Of a stretch of 64,000 nt of DNA, positions 56,230-64,000 are shown one piece after another. Within the stretch, counting starts at the first letter, position 1. Every line of letters begins with the position of its first letter. The notes under the pieces were generated by a model. It did not search any database and was not told the DNA's origin. It saw only the letters and a program-made list of their open reading frames with translations. The position numbers and the translations under genes were made by a program. The stretch is from Zoogloea sp. (GTDB taxonomy: Bacteria; Pseudomonadota; Gammaproteobacteria; Burkholderiales; Rhodocyclaceae): contig JADKKC010000009.1 of assembly GCA_016720685.1 (NCBI GenBank), forward strand, positions 27,604 through 91,603. The letters are read 5' to 3'.

Positions 56230-57741
56230 ATGCGTCAAGCCCGCACCCTGATGGTTCAAGGCACCACCTCCGACGCGGGCAAAAGCACCCTCGTCGCCGG
56301 CCTCGCCCGCCTGCTTTTCCGGCGTGGCGTCAGCGTCGTGCCCTTCAAGCCGCAGAACATGGCGCTCAATTCGGCGGTCACCGTCGATGGCGGCGAGATC
56401 GGCCGTGCCCAGGCCCTGCAGGCGATCGCTGCGGGCCTTGCGCCCCATACCGACATGAACCCGGTGCTGCTCAAGCCCAACACCGACATCGGCGCCCAGG
56501 TCATCATCCACGGCCGCGCGGTGGCCAACCTGTCGGCCCGGGCCTACCACGACTACAAGCCCCGTGCGCTGGCGGCCGTGCTCGAAAGCTACGGCCGCCT
56601 CACCGCCGCCTACGACGCCGTGCTCGTTGAAGGCGCCGGCAGCCCCGCCGAAATCAACCTGCGCGACCGCGACATTGCCAACATGGGCTTCGCCGAAGAA
56701 GTCGATTGCCCGGTGATCATCGTCGCCGACATCGACCGGGGCGGCGTTTTCGCGCATCTGGTCGGCACGCTGGAGCTACTTTCGCCGACCGAGCAGGCGC
56801 GGGTAAAGGGCTTTGTGATCAACCGCTTCCGCGGCGACATCGGCCTGCTGCAATCCGGCCTCGACTGGCTGGAGGCGCGCACTGGCCGCCCGGTGCTGGG
56901 CGTGCTGCCCTACCTGCACGGGCTCTTCCTCGACGCCGAAGACGGCCTCGCCGATGCCCGCGTGGATAAATCCGGCGGCGACGCTGCGGCCCGCCTGCGC
57001 GTCGTTGCCCCGGTTTATCCGCGTATTTCCAATCACACCGATCTCGACGCCCTGCGTCTGCATCCGCAGGTCGATTTTTCGTGGGTCGGCCCCGGCCAGC
57101 CCATTCCGCCGGCCGACCTGATCGTGCTGCCCGGCTCCAAGGCCGTTCAGGCCGACCTTGCATGGCTGCGTGCCCAGGGCTGGGAGCCTGCGCTGCGCCG
57201 CCATCTGCGCTACGGCGGCAAGCTGGTGGCCATTTGCGGCGGCTACCAGATGCTCGGTCGCCAGGTCCACGACCCGCTGGGCCTCGAAGGCGCTCCCGCC
57301 AGCATCGCCGGCCTTGGCCTGCTCGACATGGAAACCACCCTCGAAGCCGAAAAGCAGCTCGAGAACGTCACCGGCACCCTCGCGCTGCCCGGCCACGCCC
57401 CGGTTTCGGGCTACGAAATCCACATGGGCGTCAGCCGCGGCCCGGCGTTGGCACGGCCGTCCGTGCGCCTCTCCGGCGGCCGCCCCGATGGCGTGCTGTC
57501 GGACGACGGGCAAATCCTCGGAACCTACCTCCACGGCCTCTTCGACCACCCGGACGCCCTTGCCGCATTGCTCGCCTGGGCCGGAGTTTCCGATGCCGAA
57601 CGGGTCGATCTCGCCGCCCGCCGCGAGGCCGATCTCGACCGTCTTGCCGACAGCCTGGCCGGGCACATGGACCTGGCCCGCCTCGCCGATTGCTTTGGCG
57701 ACGGCGCTGCCGCCACTGCGCTTCGTGCCGGGCTTGCTTGA
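56230..57741 (+). CDS. cobQ: Cobyric acid synthase CobQ/CbiP
   Basis: 503 residues. The N-terminal synthetase domain has P-loop [10 protein letters not shown] at 11-20 and [20 protein letters not shown]. The C-terminal glutamine amidotransferase domain has nucleophile Cys336 ([11 protein letters not shown]) and His435 ([10 protein letters not shown]). It amidates four side chains of adenosylcobyrinic acid a,c-diamide. Divergent from cbiB, whose product uses the product of this enzyme. The start ATG 56230 is the closest to the family start ([17 protein letters not shown]). Confidence 0.94.
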   Translation: MRQARTLMVQGTTSDAGKSTLVAGLARLLFRRGVSVVPFKPQNMALNSAVTVDGGEIGRAQALQAIAAGLAPHTDMNPVLLKPNTDIGAQVIIHGRAVANLSARAYHDYKPRALAAVLESYGRLTAAYDAVLVEGAGSPAEINLRDRDIANMGFAEEVDCPVIIVADIDRGGVFAHLVGTLELLSPTEQARVKGFVINRFRGDIGLLQSGLDWLEARTGRPVLGVLPYLHGLFLDAEDGLADARVDKSGGDAAARLRVVAPVYPRISNHTDLDALRLHPQVDFSWVGPGQPIPPADLIVLPGSKAVQADLAWLRAQGWEPALRRHLRYGGKLVAICGGYQMLGRQVHDPLGLEGAPASIAGLGLLDMETTLEAEKQLENVTGTLALPGHAPVSGYEIHMGVSRGPALARPSVRLSGGRPDGVLSDDGQILGTYLHGLFDHPDALAALLAWAGVSDAERVDLAARREADLDRLADSLAGHMDLARLADCFGDGAAATALRAGLA

Positions 57742-57773
57742 CCGCTCATCCGCCCCTCTCTAACATTCCGTCG

Positions 57774-58001
57774 ATGGACGCCGAACTCGCTTCACTCGAG
57801 CTCAAGCTCGAACAACTGATCAGTCAGCACGCCACGCAGCAGGCCCGGCTGATGAGTCACTACGCCGATGCCGCAGCGGAAAACAGCCGCCTCAAGGAGC
57901 GTGTAGACGCCCTCGAAGCGGCCAACCGCGAACTCACCGACAAGCTCGGTCTCGTAGGCTCCCGCCTCGAAGCCCTGCTCGCACGCATCCCGGAGGCCTG
58001 A
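57774..58001 (+). CDS. Small coiled-coil protein upstream of zapA (TIGR02449-like)
   Basis: 75 residues from ATG 57774. Almost all coiled coil (LASLELKLEQLISQHATQQ, ENSRLKERVDALEAANREL, KLGLVGSRLEALLARI). Proteins of this size and type are found just upstream of zapA in many beta- and gammaproteobacteria and are annotated only as conserved hypotheticals; a role in Z-ring organisation is likely but inferred. The stop is one base before the zapA ATG, so they are co-translated. Confidence 0.75.
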   Translation: MDAELASLELKLEQLISQHATQQARLMSHYADAAAENSRLKERVDALEAANRELTDKLGLVGSRLEALLARIPEA

Positions 58002-58002
58002 C

Positions 58003-58299
58003 ATGGAACCCCTCGACATCAAGCTGCTGGGGCGCGAATACCGCGTCGCCTGCAAGCCCGAAGAGAAGGAAGGCCTGCTGGCTGCCGTCACCTATCTCGA
58101 CGAAAAAATGCGTGATCTGGCCGGCAAGACCAACTCTGCCGGCGAGCGCCTGGCCGTCATGACGGCCCTCAACATCACCCACGAGTTTTTGCAGTTTCAG
58201 CGTGCGGGCGGATTTGACATCCCGACGCTCAAGCGTAGAATCGAACGCATCAACGGTCGCCTGGATGGCGTTCTGGCAGAGCAGGAAAAGCTCTCCTAG
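58003..58299 (+). CDS. zapA: Cell division protein ZapA
   Basis: 98 residues. LDIKLLGREYRVACKPEEKE opens the FtsZ-binding head, followed by YLDEKMRDLAGKTNSAGERL and MTALNITHEFLQFQRAGG, then a C-terminal coiled coil (IERINGRLDGVLAEQEKL). ZapA cross-links FtsZ filaments at the division site. Genomic order coiled-coil gene, zapA, 6S RNA is the classical proteobacterial arrangement. Confidence 0.93.
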   Translation: MEPLDIKLLGREYRVACKPEEKEGLLAAVTYLDEKMRDLAGKTNSAGERLAVMTALNITHEFLQFQRAGGFDIPTLKRRIERINGRLDGVLAEQEKLS

Positions 58300-58333
58300 A
58301 TCCCGCCCGAATCACCAGCAACCTTCGATTTGA

Positions 58334-58517
58334 TAATCCCCTGCGGTGTTGGTTAAGGCTTTAAACTCCTTGAACCAATGTCCTTGTGACATGGGTCGCC
58401 GCCCATAGAAATCGCCGGTGTGTGCGCTCCTCGTCGAGTGTGCCTGAGGCGAAAGGAAAGCGACCTCCCTGAACTCCGGTTCAGGATGCCGGCCTGACGG
58501 CACTCGCGGGGGACCCT
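58334..58517 (+). ncRNA. ssrS: 6S RNA
   Basis: About 184 bases directly after zapA, the conserved place of ssrS. The ends pair: TCCCCTGCGG (58337-58346) with TCGCGGGGGA (58504-58513), as in the closing stem of 6S RNA. The interior has CCTTGAACCAATGTCCTTG and CCTGAACTCCGGTTCAGG-type internal pairings around a large open region. 6S RNA binds sigma-70 RNA polymerase in stationary phase. Exact ends are estimates. A strong terminator follows. Confidence 0.72.
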
Positions 58518-58519
58518 AC

Positions 58520-58553
58520 AAAAAAACGCAGACCAACCGGTCTGCGTTTTTTT
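58520..58553. terminator. Bidirectional rho-independent terminator
   Basis: AAAAAAACGCAGACC, a 4-base AACC loop and GGTCTGCGTTTTTTT form a stem with A-run and T-run on opposite sides. It can end both the 6S RNA transcript and, on the other strand, the cytochrome gene that stops at 58639. Confidence 0.88.
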
Positions 58554-58638
58554 ATGCCCGGCGTTTTTACGCCGACCATGGCTGCTTCCTTCCGGCCGGC
58601 TTCGTTCAGCGATGCCAGCTGGAAGGAAAGGCTCGAAC

Positions 58639-59094
58639 TCAGTCCGGAGCCTTGAAGCCGGCACCTGCCTTGTTGGCCAGGAAGGCCACCACGCGCTTCA
58701 GTTCGCCGTCGGTCAGGTCGGCCGCACCGCCCCTCGGAGGCATTGCATTCTTGCCCGCCGCCGCAGACTTGACCAGGCCATCGAAGCCCTGCGCCAGACG
58801 GGGTGCCCAGGCGGCCTTGTCGCCCGCCTTCGGGGCGCCGGCCGCGCCGCTGTCGTGACAGGCGCCGCAAACGGAAGCGTAGATATCCTCGCCCTTGCGG
58901 GCACCCGCTGCCACGGCCGGCGCGGCAGCCAGTTCGATACGGGCGACCGGCTGGATCAGCGCAGCTGCGAGTTCTTCATCGACGGCTGCTTTCTTGCCAC
59001 AACCCGCAAGCTGGGTAGCCAGGGCGGCAATGCCGATGGAAAGGGCAACCCGCGCGTACGAACGGGCGGGGGCAGAGCGATGAAAATCCGACAT
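58639..59094 (-). CDS. Cytochrome c5-type monohaem protein
   Basis: 151 residues from ATG 59094, preceded by GAGGAATTCAGC. The export signal ends in QLAGC, which also reads as a lipobox (Cys32), so it may be a lipoprotein. The haem site SVCGACHDSG has Cys76, Cys79 and His80; the distal Met118 is in NAMPPRGGAADLTDGELKR, the c5 (CytC553/class I) arrangement. A 40-residue Ala-rich linker separates anchor and haem domain. It carries electrons in the periplasm; partner unknown. Confidence 0.88.
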   Translation of the reverse strand: MSDFHRSAPARSYARVALSIGIAALATQLAGCGKKAAVDEELAAALIQPVARIELAAAPAVAAGARKGEDIYASVCGACHDSGAAGAPKAGDKAAWAPRLAQGFDGLVKSAAAGKNAMPPRGGAADLTDGELKRVVAFLANKAGAGFKAPD

Positions 59095-59238
59095 GCTGAA
59101 TTCCTCGAGTACGGTCAAGATTGATTAAGGCGTTGATTATAGCGACGCTATTCCCTTTCTGTCAGGCAAAGCATGGACTCTGCCCCCGATTCGCGCTATC
59201 CTGCGCGCCGCATGACGCAAAGTCGTGCATTCAACCGC

Positions 59239-59315
59239 GCGCCCGTAGCTCAGCTGGATAGAGTACTGCCCTCCGAAGGCAGGGGTCACACGTTCGAATC
59301 GTGTCGGGCGCGCCA
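59239..59315 (+). tRNA. tRNA-Arg (anticodon CCG)
   Basis: 77 bases with acceptor GCGCCCG pairing with CGGGCGC, then G and an encoded CCA (to 59315). D-arm AGCTCAGCTGGATAGAGT, anticodon stem CTGCC/GGCAG with loop CTCCGAA (anticodon CCG), T-arm ACACG-TTCGAAT-CGTGT. The 3' end is followed by phage-like genes, so it is the probable attachment site of an integrated element whose other end lies outside the window. Confidence 0.95.
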
Positions 59316-59340
59316 ATAAATCGTTTTAAATCAATCGCTT

Positions 59341-59366
59341 AGGCCACCCCGTTCGGTGGCCTTTTT
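59341..59366 (+). terminator. Terminator of the tRNA-Arg transcript
   Basis: AGGCCACC (59341-59348) and GGTGGCCT (59355-59362) form an 8-bp stem with a 6-base loop, followed by TTTTC. It lies 26 bases after the tRNA. A short direct repeat, TACGGAAT/TACGGAAA, follows within 40 bases. Confidence 0.8.
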
Positions 59367-59396
59367 CATTCGTACGGAATCTGTACGGAAATCAGA

Positions 59397-59753
59397 TTGA
59401 GTGTGCGCCCTGGTAGGCGGCGACCGGCTGGCCGTCTTTCGCTATCGTTGCCCGCCGCAGGTGGTGGGTTCTGGCGTGGCACGCCCCGCACCTCCCTTGC
59501 TGCCAAACCTCACGGGTTCAGTACCTGCCGGCCTATCGCGCCAGCAGCGCGCACCGATTGTTCAGCCGTGACAGGCCATAAGGCTGCATACGCGGGCGTT
59601 GGTGGCCCTCCTGTCTCTCTGGTGGCTGCCCTGGTGGATAGCGGCCTCCTTGCCTCGCGCGTAGCGCCTCGATCTGTCTTTCTCGTTCCCTCGGCGCGCA
59701 GCGCCCTTTTGAAACTCCAAACAAACGGCGAAGCCGCATGCTTTTCGGGATGA
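59397..59753 (+). CDS. Hypothetical low-complexity protein of the integrated element (ash-like, doubtful)
   Basis: An open frame of up to 118 codons starting with TTG (a GTG at 59403 is also possible), rich in Ala, Ser, Gly and Arg: GGGFWRGTPRTSLAAKPHGF, AARTDCSAVTGHKAAYAGVG, SVFLVPSARSALLKLQTNGE. The wording resembles the poorly defined Ash-type proteins often predicted near tRNA-integrated phage and satellite elements, but I am not sure it is translated. No ribosome-binding site is evident. The segment 59367-59888 holds nothing else I can support. Confidence 0.35.
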   Translation: MSVRPGRRRPAGRLSLSLPAAGGGFWRGTPRTSLAAKPHGFSTCRPIAPAARTDCSAVTGHKAAYAGVGGPPVSLVAALVDSGLLASRVAPRSVFLVPSARSALLKLQTNGEAACFSG

Positions 59754-59835
59754 TCGGAAACCGAATCCGAAGCGGCACCCGTCTTTCCGAAGTGGGGGGT
59801 AGGGTGATTTACCTCGCAAACCTTCGATATTTTTT

Positions 59836-59874
59836 CAGAAATTTCTGTAGACTCTCAATATGTTACGCAGTAAC
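59836..59874 (+). promoter_or_regulatory. Two palindromes before the RHH gene
   Basis: CAGAAATTTCTG (59836-59847), a perfect 12-base palindrome, and GTTACGCAGTAAC (59862-59874), with 5-bp arms, lie 15-53 bases before the RHH gene. The second recurs at 60132-60144 (over the stop of the RHH gene) and in part at 63752-63761. They are plausible operators for an autoregulating ribbon-helix-helix protein. Confidence 0.5.
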
Positions 59875-59888
59875 GAACAGAGGGAATC

Positions 59889-60143
59889 ATGGCAAAGACA
59901 GCAGCAGCGCGACAGGCGGACTATCGAGAGCGTAGGGCTACGGCCGGCGAGAACGGCGAACGGCGGTTGAATACGTGGGTATCCACGGGCGCAGCCTTGG
60001 CCTTGGATCGATTGGCGCATCGTCATGGGCTATCGAAGCGGGCAATGCTCGAACGGCTGGTGCTGGATGCGGATGAAGGCATTGTCTCCAGCCTTGATCC
60101 TGACGCAGCCGAGTGGGCGACCTATTTTGAGGTTACGCAGTAA
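59889..60143 (+). CDS. Small ribbon-helix-helix-like DNA-binding protein
   Basis: 84 residues; ATG 59889 is preceded by CAGAGGGAATC. A basic N-terminus (RQADYRERRATAGENGERR) leads into RLNTWVSTGAALALDRLAHR and HGLSKRAMLERLVLDADEG, which has the strand-helix-helix layout of CopG/Arc-type repressors. Palindromes upstream and at its stop codon could be its binding sites. Followed after 5 bases by the small terminase gene. Confidence 0.6.
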   Translation: MAKTAAARQADYRERRATAGENGERRLNTWVSTGAALALDRLAHRHGLSKRAMLERLVLDADEGIVSSLDPDAAEWATYFEVTQ

Positions 60144-60148
60144 CATGG

Positions 60149-60577
60149 ATGCGATCGCTAAGCTCACCACGCCGGCAACGGTTCGCCGATGAATACGTGT
60201 TGTGTGGGAGTGGGGCAGAAGCCGCGCGCCGGGCGGGCTACAGCGAGAAAACAGCGCGTGCGATTGCCGCAGAACTCTTAACGAAACCTGACGTGCTGTC
60301 GGCCATACAAGCCTTGAAGGCGCAGAACGCTGCGGCGTTTGATGTCACCCGGCAGGATGTAATCGGCGGCGTCCTGGAGGCTATCGCAATGGCTCGGCTG
60401 GCCGGTGATCCGGGCGCGATGCTTACCGGGCTGCGCGATCTGTCCAGAATGATGGGGTTCAATGAGCCGGAAGCTGTCCGGGTGGCCGTGGCTGGCTCGG
60501 GTGCTGCCGCGCTGGCGGCGAAGTTTGTCGCTATGTCGGATGCCGAGTTGATCGCCTTGGCCGGTGGATCGGTGTGA
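60149..60577 (+). CDS. Phage terminase small subunit-like protein
   Basis: 142 residues. The N-terminal helix-turn-helix region SPRRQRFADEYVLCGSGAEA, ARRAGYSEKTARAIAAELL and TKPDVLSAIQALKAQN is the Terminase_2 (Nu1/TerS) signature that recognises packaging DNA. The start at 60149 is GTG/ATG-ambiguous: ATG at 60145 is in another frame, so the read start is at 60149 (non-ATG). No large terminase follows; instead an inverted repeat and convergent genes do, so the element resembles a satellite or a decayed prophage. Confidence 0.7.
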   Translation: MRSLSSPRRQRFADEYVLCGSGAEAARRAGYSEKTARAIAAELLTKPDVLSAIQALKAQNAAAFDVTRQDVIGGVLEAIAMARLAGDPGAMLTGLRDLSRMMGFNEPEAVRVAVAGSGAAALAAKFVAMSDAELIALAGGSV

Positions 60578-60607
60578 ATACTGTTTTTTTCTATATAGAA
60601 AATACCT

Positions 60608-60684
60608 ACCTACACACCTACACTTCTACACAAAGCCGCGCCGATACTGGCGTTTCGGGTGTAGATCGGTGTAGGTGTGTAGGT
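60608..60684. repeat. 16-base perfect inverted repeat with nested arms
   Basis: ACCTACACACCTACAC (60608-60623) and GTGTAGGTGTGTAGGT (60669-60684) are exact reverse complements 45 bases apart. Inside, CTACAC (60625-60630) and GTGTAG (60659-60664) extend the pairing. CTTTTT follows on the plus side and a T-run precedes. It lies between the convergent TerS-like and zinc-ribbon genes and could be a long bidirectional terminator or a recombination or replication structure. Confidence 0.7.
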
Positions 60685-60735
60685 CTTTTTGGCGACTGTG
60701 GCAGACTGCCGCGCGTCTCGCCCTTTTGTGGGCCT

Positions 60736-61500
60736 TCATTCGCACACGATGTTTGTGGTGAGAGTCGCGCCGCTCTTTTGGCTTAACTGGTATTGCACGA
60801 CAGCGCCGCGATCCATCAGCGCCCGCAATTCAGGTTTTGCGCAGGCGATTTTGCGCATGCCGTCTTGGATGTACTGCTGGTCTAGATTTTTACTCAATTC
60901 CCGCTCGCCCCGTGCCGTTGTGACATATTGAAACCGAATGCCTTTGCCAATCCGCTCGACGGCGTGAAGCTGGGTTTCGCCCTTGGGGTCGGGCGGCGGA
61001 ATTTCATAGTTGGCTGCGTATCGTTGGATGTCAACAAGCAGGCGTCGTTCTTCGGGTGGAAGCGGCGTTGATGTCGATTCAGTCACTTCATTGGAACGCC
61101 CTAGGCCAACTATTGCTGACACCCCGAGAAATGCAGAGAGCGCTGCCGTCAAGTACACAGCCAAGGGCGTGCGTGCTTTTGAGGGGGCTTGTGTGTTGAT
61201 TGAGTAGTTTGAGTATTCAAGCAATCGACCGTCGGCTGTGCGCTCAAAACTGTAACGGCACGTCGGGCATGTAAGTATCAAATCGCCCCTTGTTGGAGTG
61301 CGAAGCTGTTGTGCACATCTTGGACACTTGATGATTGTGTAATTTGCAGGGGCTTGCGCTAAATGCGCGGCTTCAGGTGGGCTAAATTTCGGTTTTTCTG
61401 CCGCAGGCGGTGCAGGGGGTGGCGGCTTTGGGTTGCGCAACTGACCCTTTTTCTCGATGAAGCCTCTCCCGGATCGAATCGGCTCTGCTGATGCCGTCAA
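60736..61500 (-). CDS. Zinc-ribbon membrane protein of unknown function
   Basis: 254 residues. Pro-rich N-terminus (NPKPPPPAPPAAEKPKFSPP), zinc ribbon CPRCAQQLRTPTRGD...CPTC (about 60-82), one membrane helix at about 110-130 (AVYLTAALSAFLGVSAIVGL), and a C-terminal extracytoplasmic domain of about 120 residues ending TLTTNIVCE. No family recognised beyond the ribbon. ATG 61500 overlaps the stop of the upstream gene by 4 bases, so the two are co-expressed. Confidence 0.65.
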   Translation of the reverse strand: MTASAEPIRSGRGFIEKKGQLRNPKPPPPAPPAAEKPKFSPPEAAHLAQAPANYTIIKCPRCAQQLRTPTRGDLILTCPTCRYSFERTADGRLLEYSNYSINTQAPSKARTPLAVYLTAALSAFLGVSAIVGLGRSNEVTESTSTPLPPEERRLLVDIQRYAANYEIPPPDPKGETQLHAVERIGKGIRFQYVTTARGERELSKNLDQQYIQDGMRKIACAKPELRALMDRGAVVQYQLSQKSGATLTTNIVCE

Positions 61501-62012
61501 TCCTGCAGTAGAGCTGCCTCTTCTTCTGGGTCAAGCGCTAATCTTTCCGTCTGCTGTTCGACCTTGGTCGCAGCTTGGGCAGCCGCTGCCGCGGCTTTCC
61601 TTGCCTCATCTGCCGCACGCTTTTCATCTTCCTTCCTGTCAAAGAACGCGCACGCTTCTCGCACTGCCTCTAGTGCGGTAGCGGCGTCGATTCTGAAATA
61701 CTCTTTGCGGAAGCGGTGTCTCTTGAGATGCTTATGTGCGCGCTTCTCCGCCCGCCCGCAATCAACTGTTCGCACCTCATGAAGAACAGAAAATCGGCCG
61801 GGGTTTTCTGTTCCGCACTTGTCGTTCAGCTCTCGCGCTCGGGCCGCAGCAGACCTTGTGCTTTGCCCAATTTTCAACAAATCGTCGGCGGCGTCATAGG
61901 CGAGGATGTAAACGACGCCCGGCCTGCCGTCATTCCGGTTGTACTTGTTCCATGCTCCTATGTGCCGTTCGGTGACATTCCAATATGAGTTTTCGGCTGG
62001 GTGAGGGCGCAT
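61497..62012 (-). CDS. T5orf172/GIY-YIG-like domain protein
   Basis: 171 residues. GVVYILAYDAADDLLKIGQS, TRSAAARARELNDKCGTENP and HEVRTVDCGRAEKRAHKHLK match the T5orf172 (MUG113) version of the GIY-YIG fold: YIL, KIGxS...R, then A-E-x-x-x-H. A coiled, Ala/Lys/Glu-rich C-terminus follows. Such proteins are common in phage and mobile elements and may be nucleases or DNA-binding. It shares an operon with the zinc-ribbon gene. Confidence 0.7.
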   Translation of the reverse strand: MRPHPAENSYWNVTERHIGAWNKYNRNDGRPGVVYILAYDAADDLLKIGQSTRSAAARARELNDKCGTENPGRFSVLHEVRTVDCGRAEKRAHKHLKRHRFRKEYFRIDAATALEAVREACAFFDRKEDEKRAADEARKAAAAAAQAATKVEQQTERLALDPEEEAALLQD

Positions 62013-62062
62013 GCCGGGTATTTAACGACAAAACACCTTCGGCATGCTACCGCTCTTAACTT

Positions 62063-63734
62063 TCACTCCCGAACGATGCGCACCTTTGCACCTGTTGCGC
62101 CTCGTCCTGCTGGTTCGATACGAATGCCTGCGCGTCGCAAACCCGGCGCAATCCGTTTGATCTGCCCTGATAGGTGACGCGGCGATCGCGGCCAGTTGCT
62201 CCGGTCAATCTCCTGCATCCTGTTCAACTCGGTAAGCAGTTGCAGGTAGGTTCCCTCCCACTCTCGGCCCTCCGGCCGCGCTGCAAGCATTTGCACACCG
62301 ACTGCCACGCCGTAGCTTTCTAGCCCTCGGGCGAGGGAGTCGCTGTGCAGTCGATCAAGCTGCTGTGAGAACTCGCCCGCCTTGCCACCCAGTGCAATGC
62401 AAACAGCTTCGCCCAAGCGCTGGAAGTCCAACATTCGCTTCTGCATGCCCTCCGGTATCTGCACCGTCGGCAGCAATGCCAGCGCTTTGGAGAGCAGGGC
62501 GAGCATTCCCGTGAAGTGGCGGGTAGCCCTTTGCCACGCTGCTTGCAGGCTCTGTTCGTCCTGGCGCTTCTTTGCCATGATGGCCGGCAACTCCACACTG
62601 ATGACCCGTCTCGATCAAGTCGGGGGCTGTTGCCACGCCGTTAATTCCATTGAGCACAACCGGGCGCTTGCTCTGGATAACATGCTCGCCGCCGTTGGTG
62701 TAAAGCTGGCGGGTTGCGTAACCGCCACCTGTAGAGAGGATGCACAGGGCGTCTTGCATCTCGGCGGATAGGCTGCTCAAGTTTCTCGAAGCTGCATACC
62801 TGCGCGTTCGCGGCGGCGATGTGGATGTCCTCCACCGATTTCGGGCACCTCGTAGCGGCACCTGTGCAGGGTCGATCAGGGCACGTAAGCGGCGCTGCGT
62901 CGTGCTCTTACTGCTTCCCATCTCGCCCGCCAGCTCAAGCACTGGATAAGGTGTGTCGGGGCGCATGCTGTCGAGTAGCCAAGCCAGCACAAGCGGGCGT
63001 GCGTCCTTCGGCACATTTACATGCCGCCACAACAGGCCGATGTTCCCCCGCGCTGGCGGTGTCGGCAGGGGGCGGGCGCCTGCGGTGCGCGTGAAATAAA
63101 CGGGCGGGCGGTCCTGCACCGTCCATCCATCGGCGGCAATGCGCACAGCTTGCCAATCGTCATTACACAGATCGAGAAAGTAGGCACCTTCGTGCTTTAC
63201 ACACCTCATGTGTGTTTCAATCTCTAAGCCTTCGAAGGTGCCAATTGCCGTAAGGGTTGCAAGCGCGGTCTTTAGTGCTTGGTCTGGAATGCCTACCTTG
63301 TGGGCCGCATATACCTGCCCGCGCAGCCAGCGTTCAAAGCCGGGGGAGTTGAGCATGTGAACTTCGCGGTGCCCGCCAGCTTCGATCAAGGCGATGCCTG
63401 CGCCCTCTGCGTTGTGGGCAAAGGTGGCGTGCTCTCGCGCCACTGACAGAATCATGTCGGTGCTCGTGTCCTGCTGGTGCTGCCCGCTGCCTTCGCCCTT
63501 CGTCAGTTTGTCGAGGCGCGTGCGCTGCCCCTTCATGTTTGCGACAAGGCGTTCATACTCGGCGCCGCTCTTGCGGCGGATGATGCGCAGTGCGTCGATA
63601 ACCTCGTCTTCGTAGATGGCCTTTTTGTCGCCCGGCAGGCGTGCCAGGGCATCGCGCACGATGGCTTGCGGGTCGGCTGCGTCGTCGGCGGCTTGCTTCA
63701 CCTGTGCCGGTGAGAGTTTCAGAGGGGCGTTCAT
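62063..63734 (-). pseudogene. Phage/satellite helicase-like ATPase, three single-base frameshifts
   Basis: From ATG 63734: SPAQVKQAADDAADPQAIVR, then GRTYAxx-type core PVLELAGEMGSSKSTTQRRL with a Walker A (GEMGSSKST). One base is lost near 62848, one gained near 62785 (GAGAAACTTG) and one gained near 62611. Corrected, the protein continues EDIHIAAANAQVCSFE, LSSLSAEMQDALC, VIQSKRPVVLNGINGVATAP and the C-terminal frame 62063-62578 ending GATGAKVRIVRE, about 556 residues in all. It resembles ATPases of element-encoded replication modules. All three errors are single-base, so it may be intact in the organism. Confidence 0.7.
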
Positions 63735-64000
63735 GCTGCGGCCCTCCCTGTGTTACGCAGTAGTGTTTGAATGAAGTAATTGAAGTCGGTGATGTTGCGG
63801 TCTGCGCAATGGCCGTGCTGACACTTAAAACCGCCGCGCATGTCATTCTGTTCGGCGGGCTCGAAGTAGGCTGTTCCGGTGGTGCCCTTGCCGGTGTGGC
63901 CGTCGTGCCAAGGGCAGATGATGCGGTGTGCGCCTTCAATTCCACGAATGGTGTCGATGTAAAGCCCGGCTGCCTCAAGGATCGACAGATAGCCGTCGCC
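63731..64000 (-). CDS. Primase-like zinc-finger protein, C-terminal part (runs off window)
   Basis: 89 residues before a TGA at 63731-63733 that overlaps the next ATG (ATGA). IICPWHDGHTGKGTTGTAYF and GGFKCQHGHCADRNITDFNY form a CxxH...CxxxxC zinc site typical of primase-type proteins of phages and mobile elements. Its coupling to the helicase-like gene downstream suggests a replication module. The 5' end is outside the window. Confidence 0.65.
   Translation of the reverse strand, partial: GDGYLSILEAAGLYIDTIRGIEGAHRIICPWHDGHTGKGTTGTAYFEPAEQNDMRGGFKCQHGHCADRNITDFNYFIQTLLRNTGRAAA

Noticed and set aside
59316..59400. attL core duplicated just after the tRNA
   Set aside because: No second copy of the tRNA 3' end is visible in the window, so the attachment site is inferred only from position.

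Overview
The window is GC-rich (coding regions roughly 65-70% by eye) and looks betaproteobacterial, most likely Rhodocyclales (Azoarcus/Thauera-like). This rests on a PEP-CTERM protein, a MASE1 sensor kinase, DctA, an rquA (rhodoquinone) gene, and the coiled-coil gene - zapA - 6S RNA arrangement. The lineage is an inference; there is no rRNA or other phylogenetic marker.

Layout. 1-2.2 kb: the end of an alpha/beta hydrolase, then two tandem paralogues of a GspC-like anchored periplasmic protein. Between them lie the decayed remains of a multicopper oxidase and a SCO1 copper chaperone, plus a REP-like palindrome pair. 2.2-6.4 kb: a pqi operon (two PqiA membrane proteins, the MCE-domain protein PqiB, a DUF3617 periplasmic protein, lipoprotein PqiC) for inner-to-outer-membrane lipid traffic. 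6.4-16.9 kb: mostly housekeeping and accessory metabolism. It holds a PEP-CTERM protein, a ClpP-like protein with a basic tail, a MASE1 kinase that has lost its phospho-accepting histidine, dctA, a GlpM-like protein, sfsA, an AEC transporter, a LysR regulator divergent from an aldo/keto reductase, and a BenE-type transporter.

17.0-51.5 kb is a two-partner-secretion / contact-dependent-inhibition (CDI) locus. It starts with a TpsB exporter and an 11-kb CdiA-like TpsA. Three displaced CdiA 3' cassettes follow: A 29.7-37.1 kb, B 42.3-48.5 kb, C 48.9-50.5 kb. Cassettes A and B end in a distinct C-terminal toxin region followed directly by a small putative immunity gene. C is truncated and followed by an immunity-gene remnant. 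The cassettes are separated by orphan immunity-like genes, an IS630-type element with exact TA target duplication, and a frameshifted IS5-type transposase inside cassette B. Cassette A begins with an indel-riddled duplicate of 3.3 kb of the upstream cdiA. A low-GC three-gene operon (dual-OB, DUF488 and DUF4326 proteins) of unknown function sits between cassettes A and B. A truncated copy of rquA follows that operon, and the full rquA closes the locus at 50.8-51.5 kb.

51.6-57.7 kb: cobalamin genes. cbiB, a CobD-type aminotransferase, btuF, an unknown secreted protein and a second, frameshifted cobalamin-binding protein form one minus-strand operon, divergent from cobQ. 57.8-59.1 kb: a coiled-coil gene, zapA, 6S RNA and a c5-type cytochrome. 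At 59.24 kb is a tRNA-Arg(CCG). From there to the window end is an integrated phage-like element (RHH protein, small terminase, zinc-ribbon membrane protein, T5orf172 protein, a frameshifted helicase-like protein and a primase zinc-finger fragment).

Single-base frameshifts are unusually common, above all in the repeated CDI segments. Assembly or consensus error is a serious alternative to genuine gene decay for several pseudogene calls.
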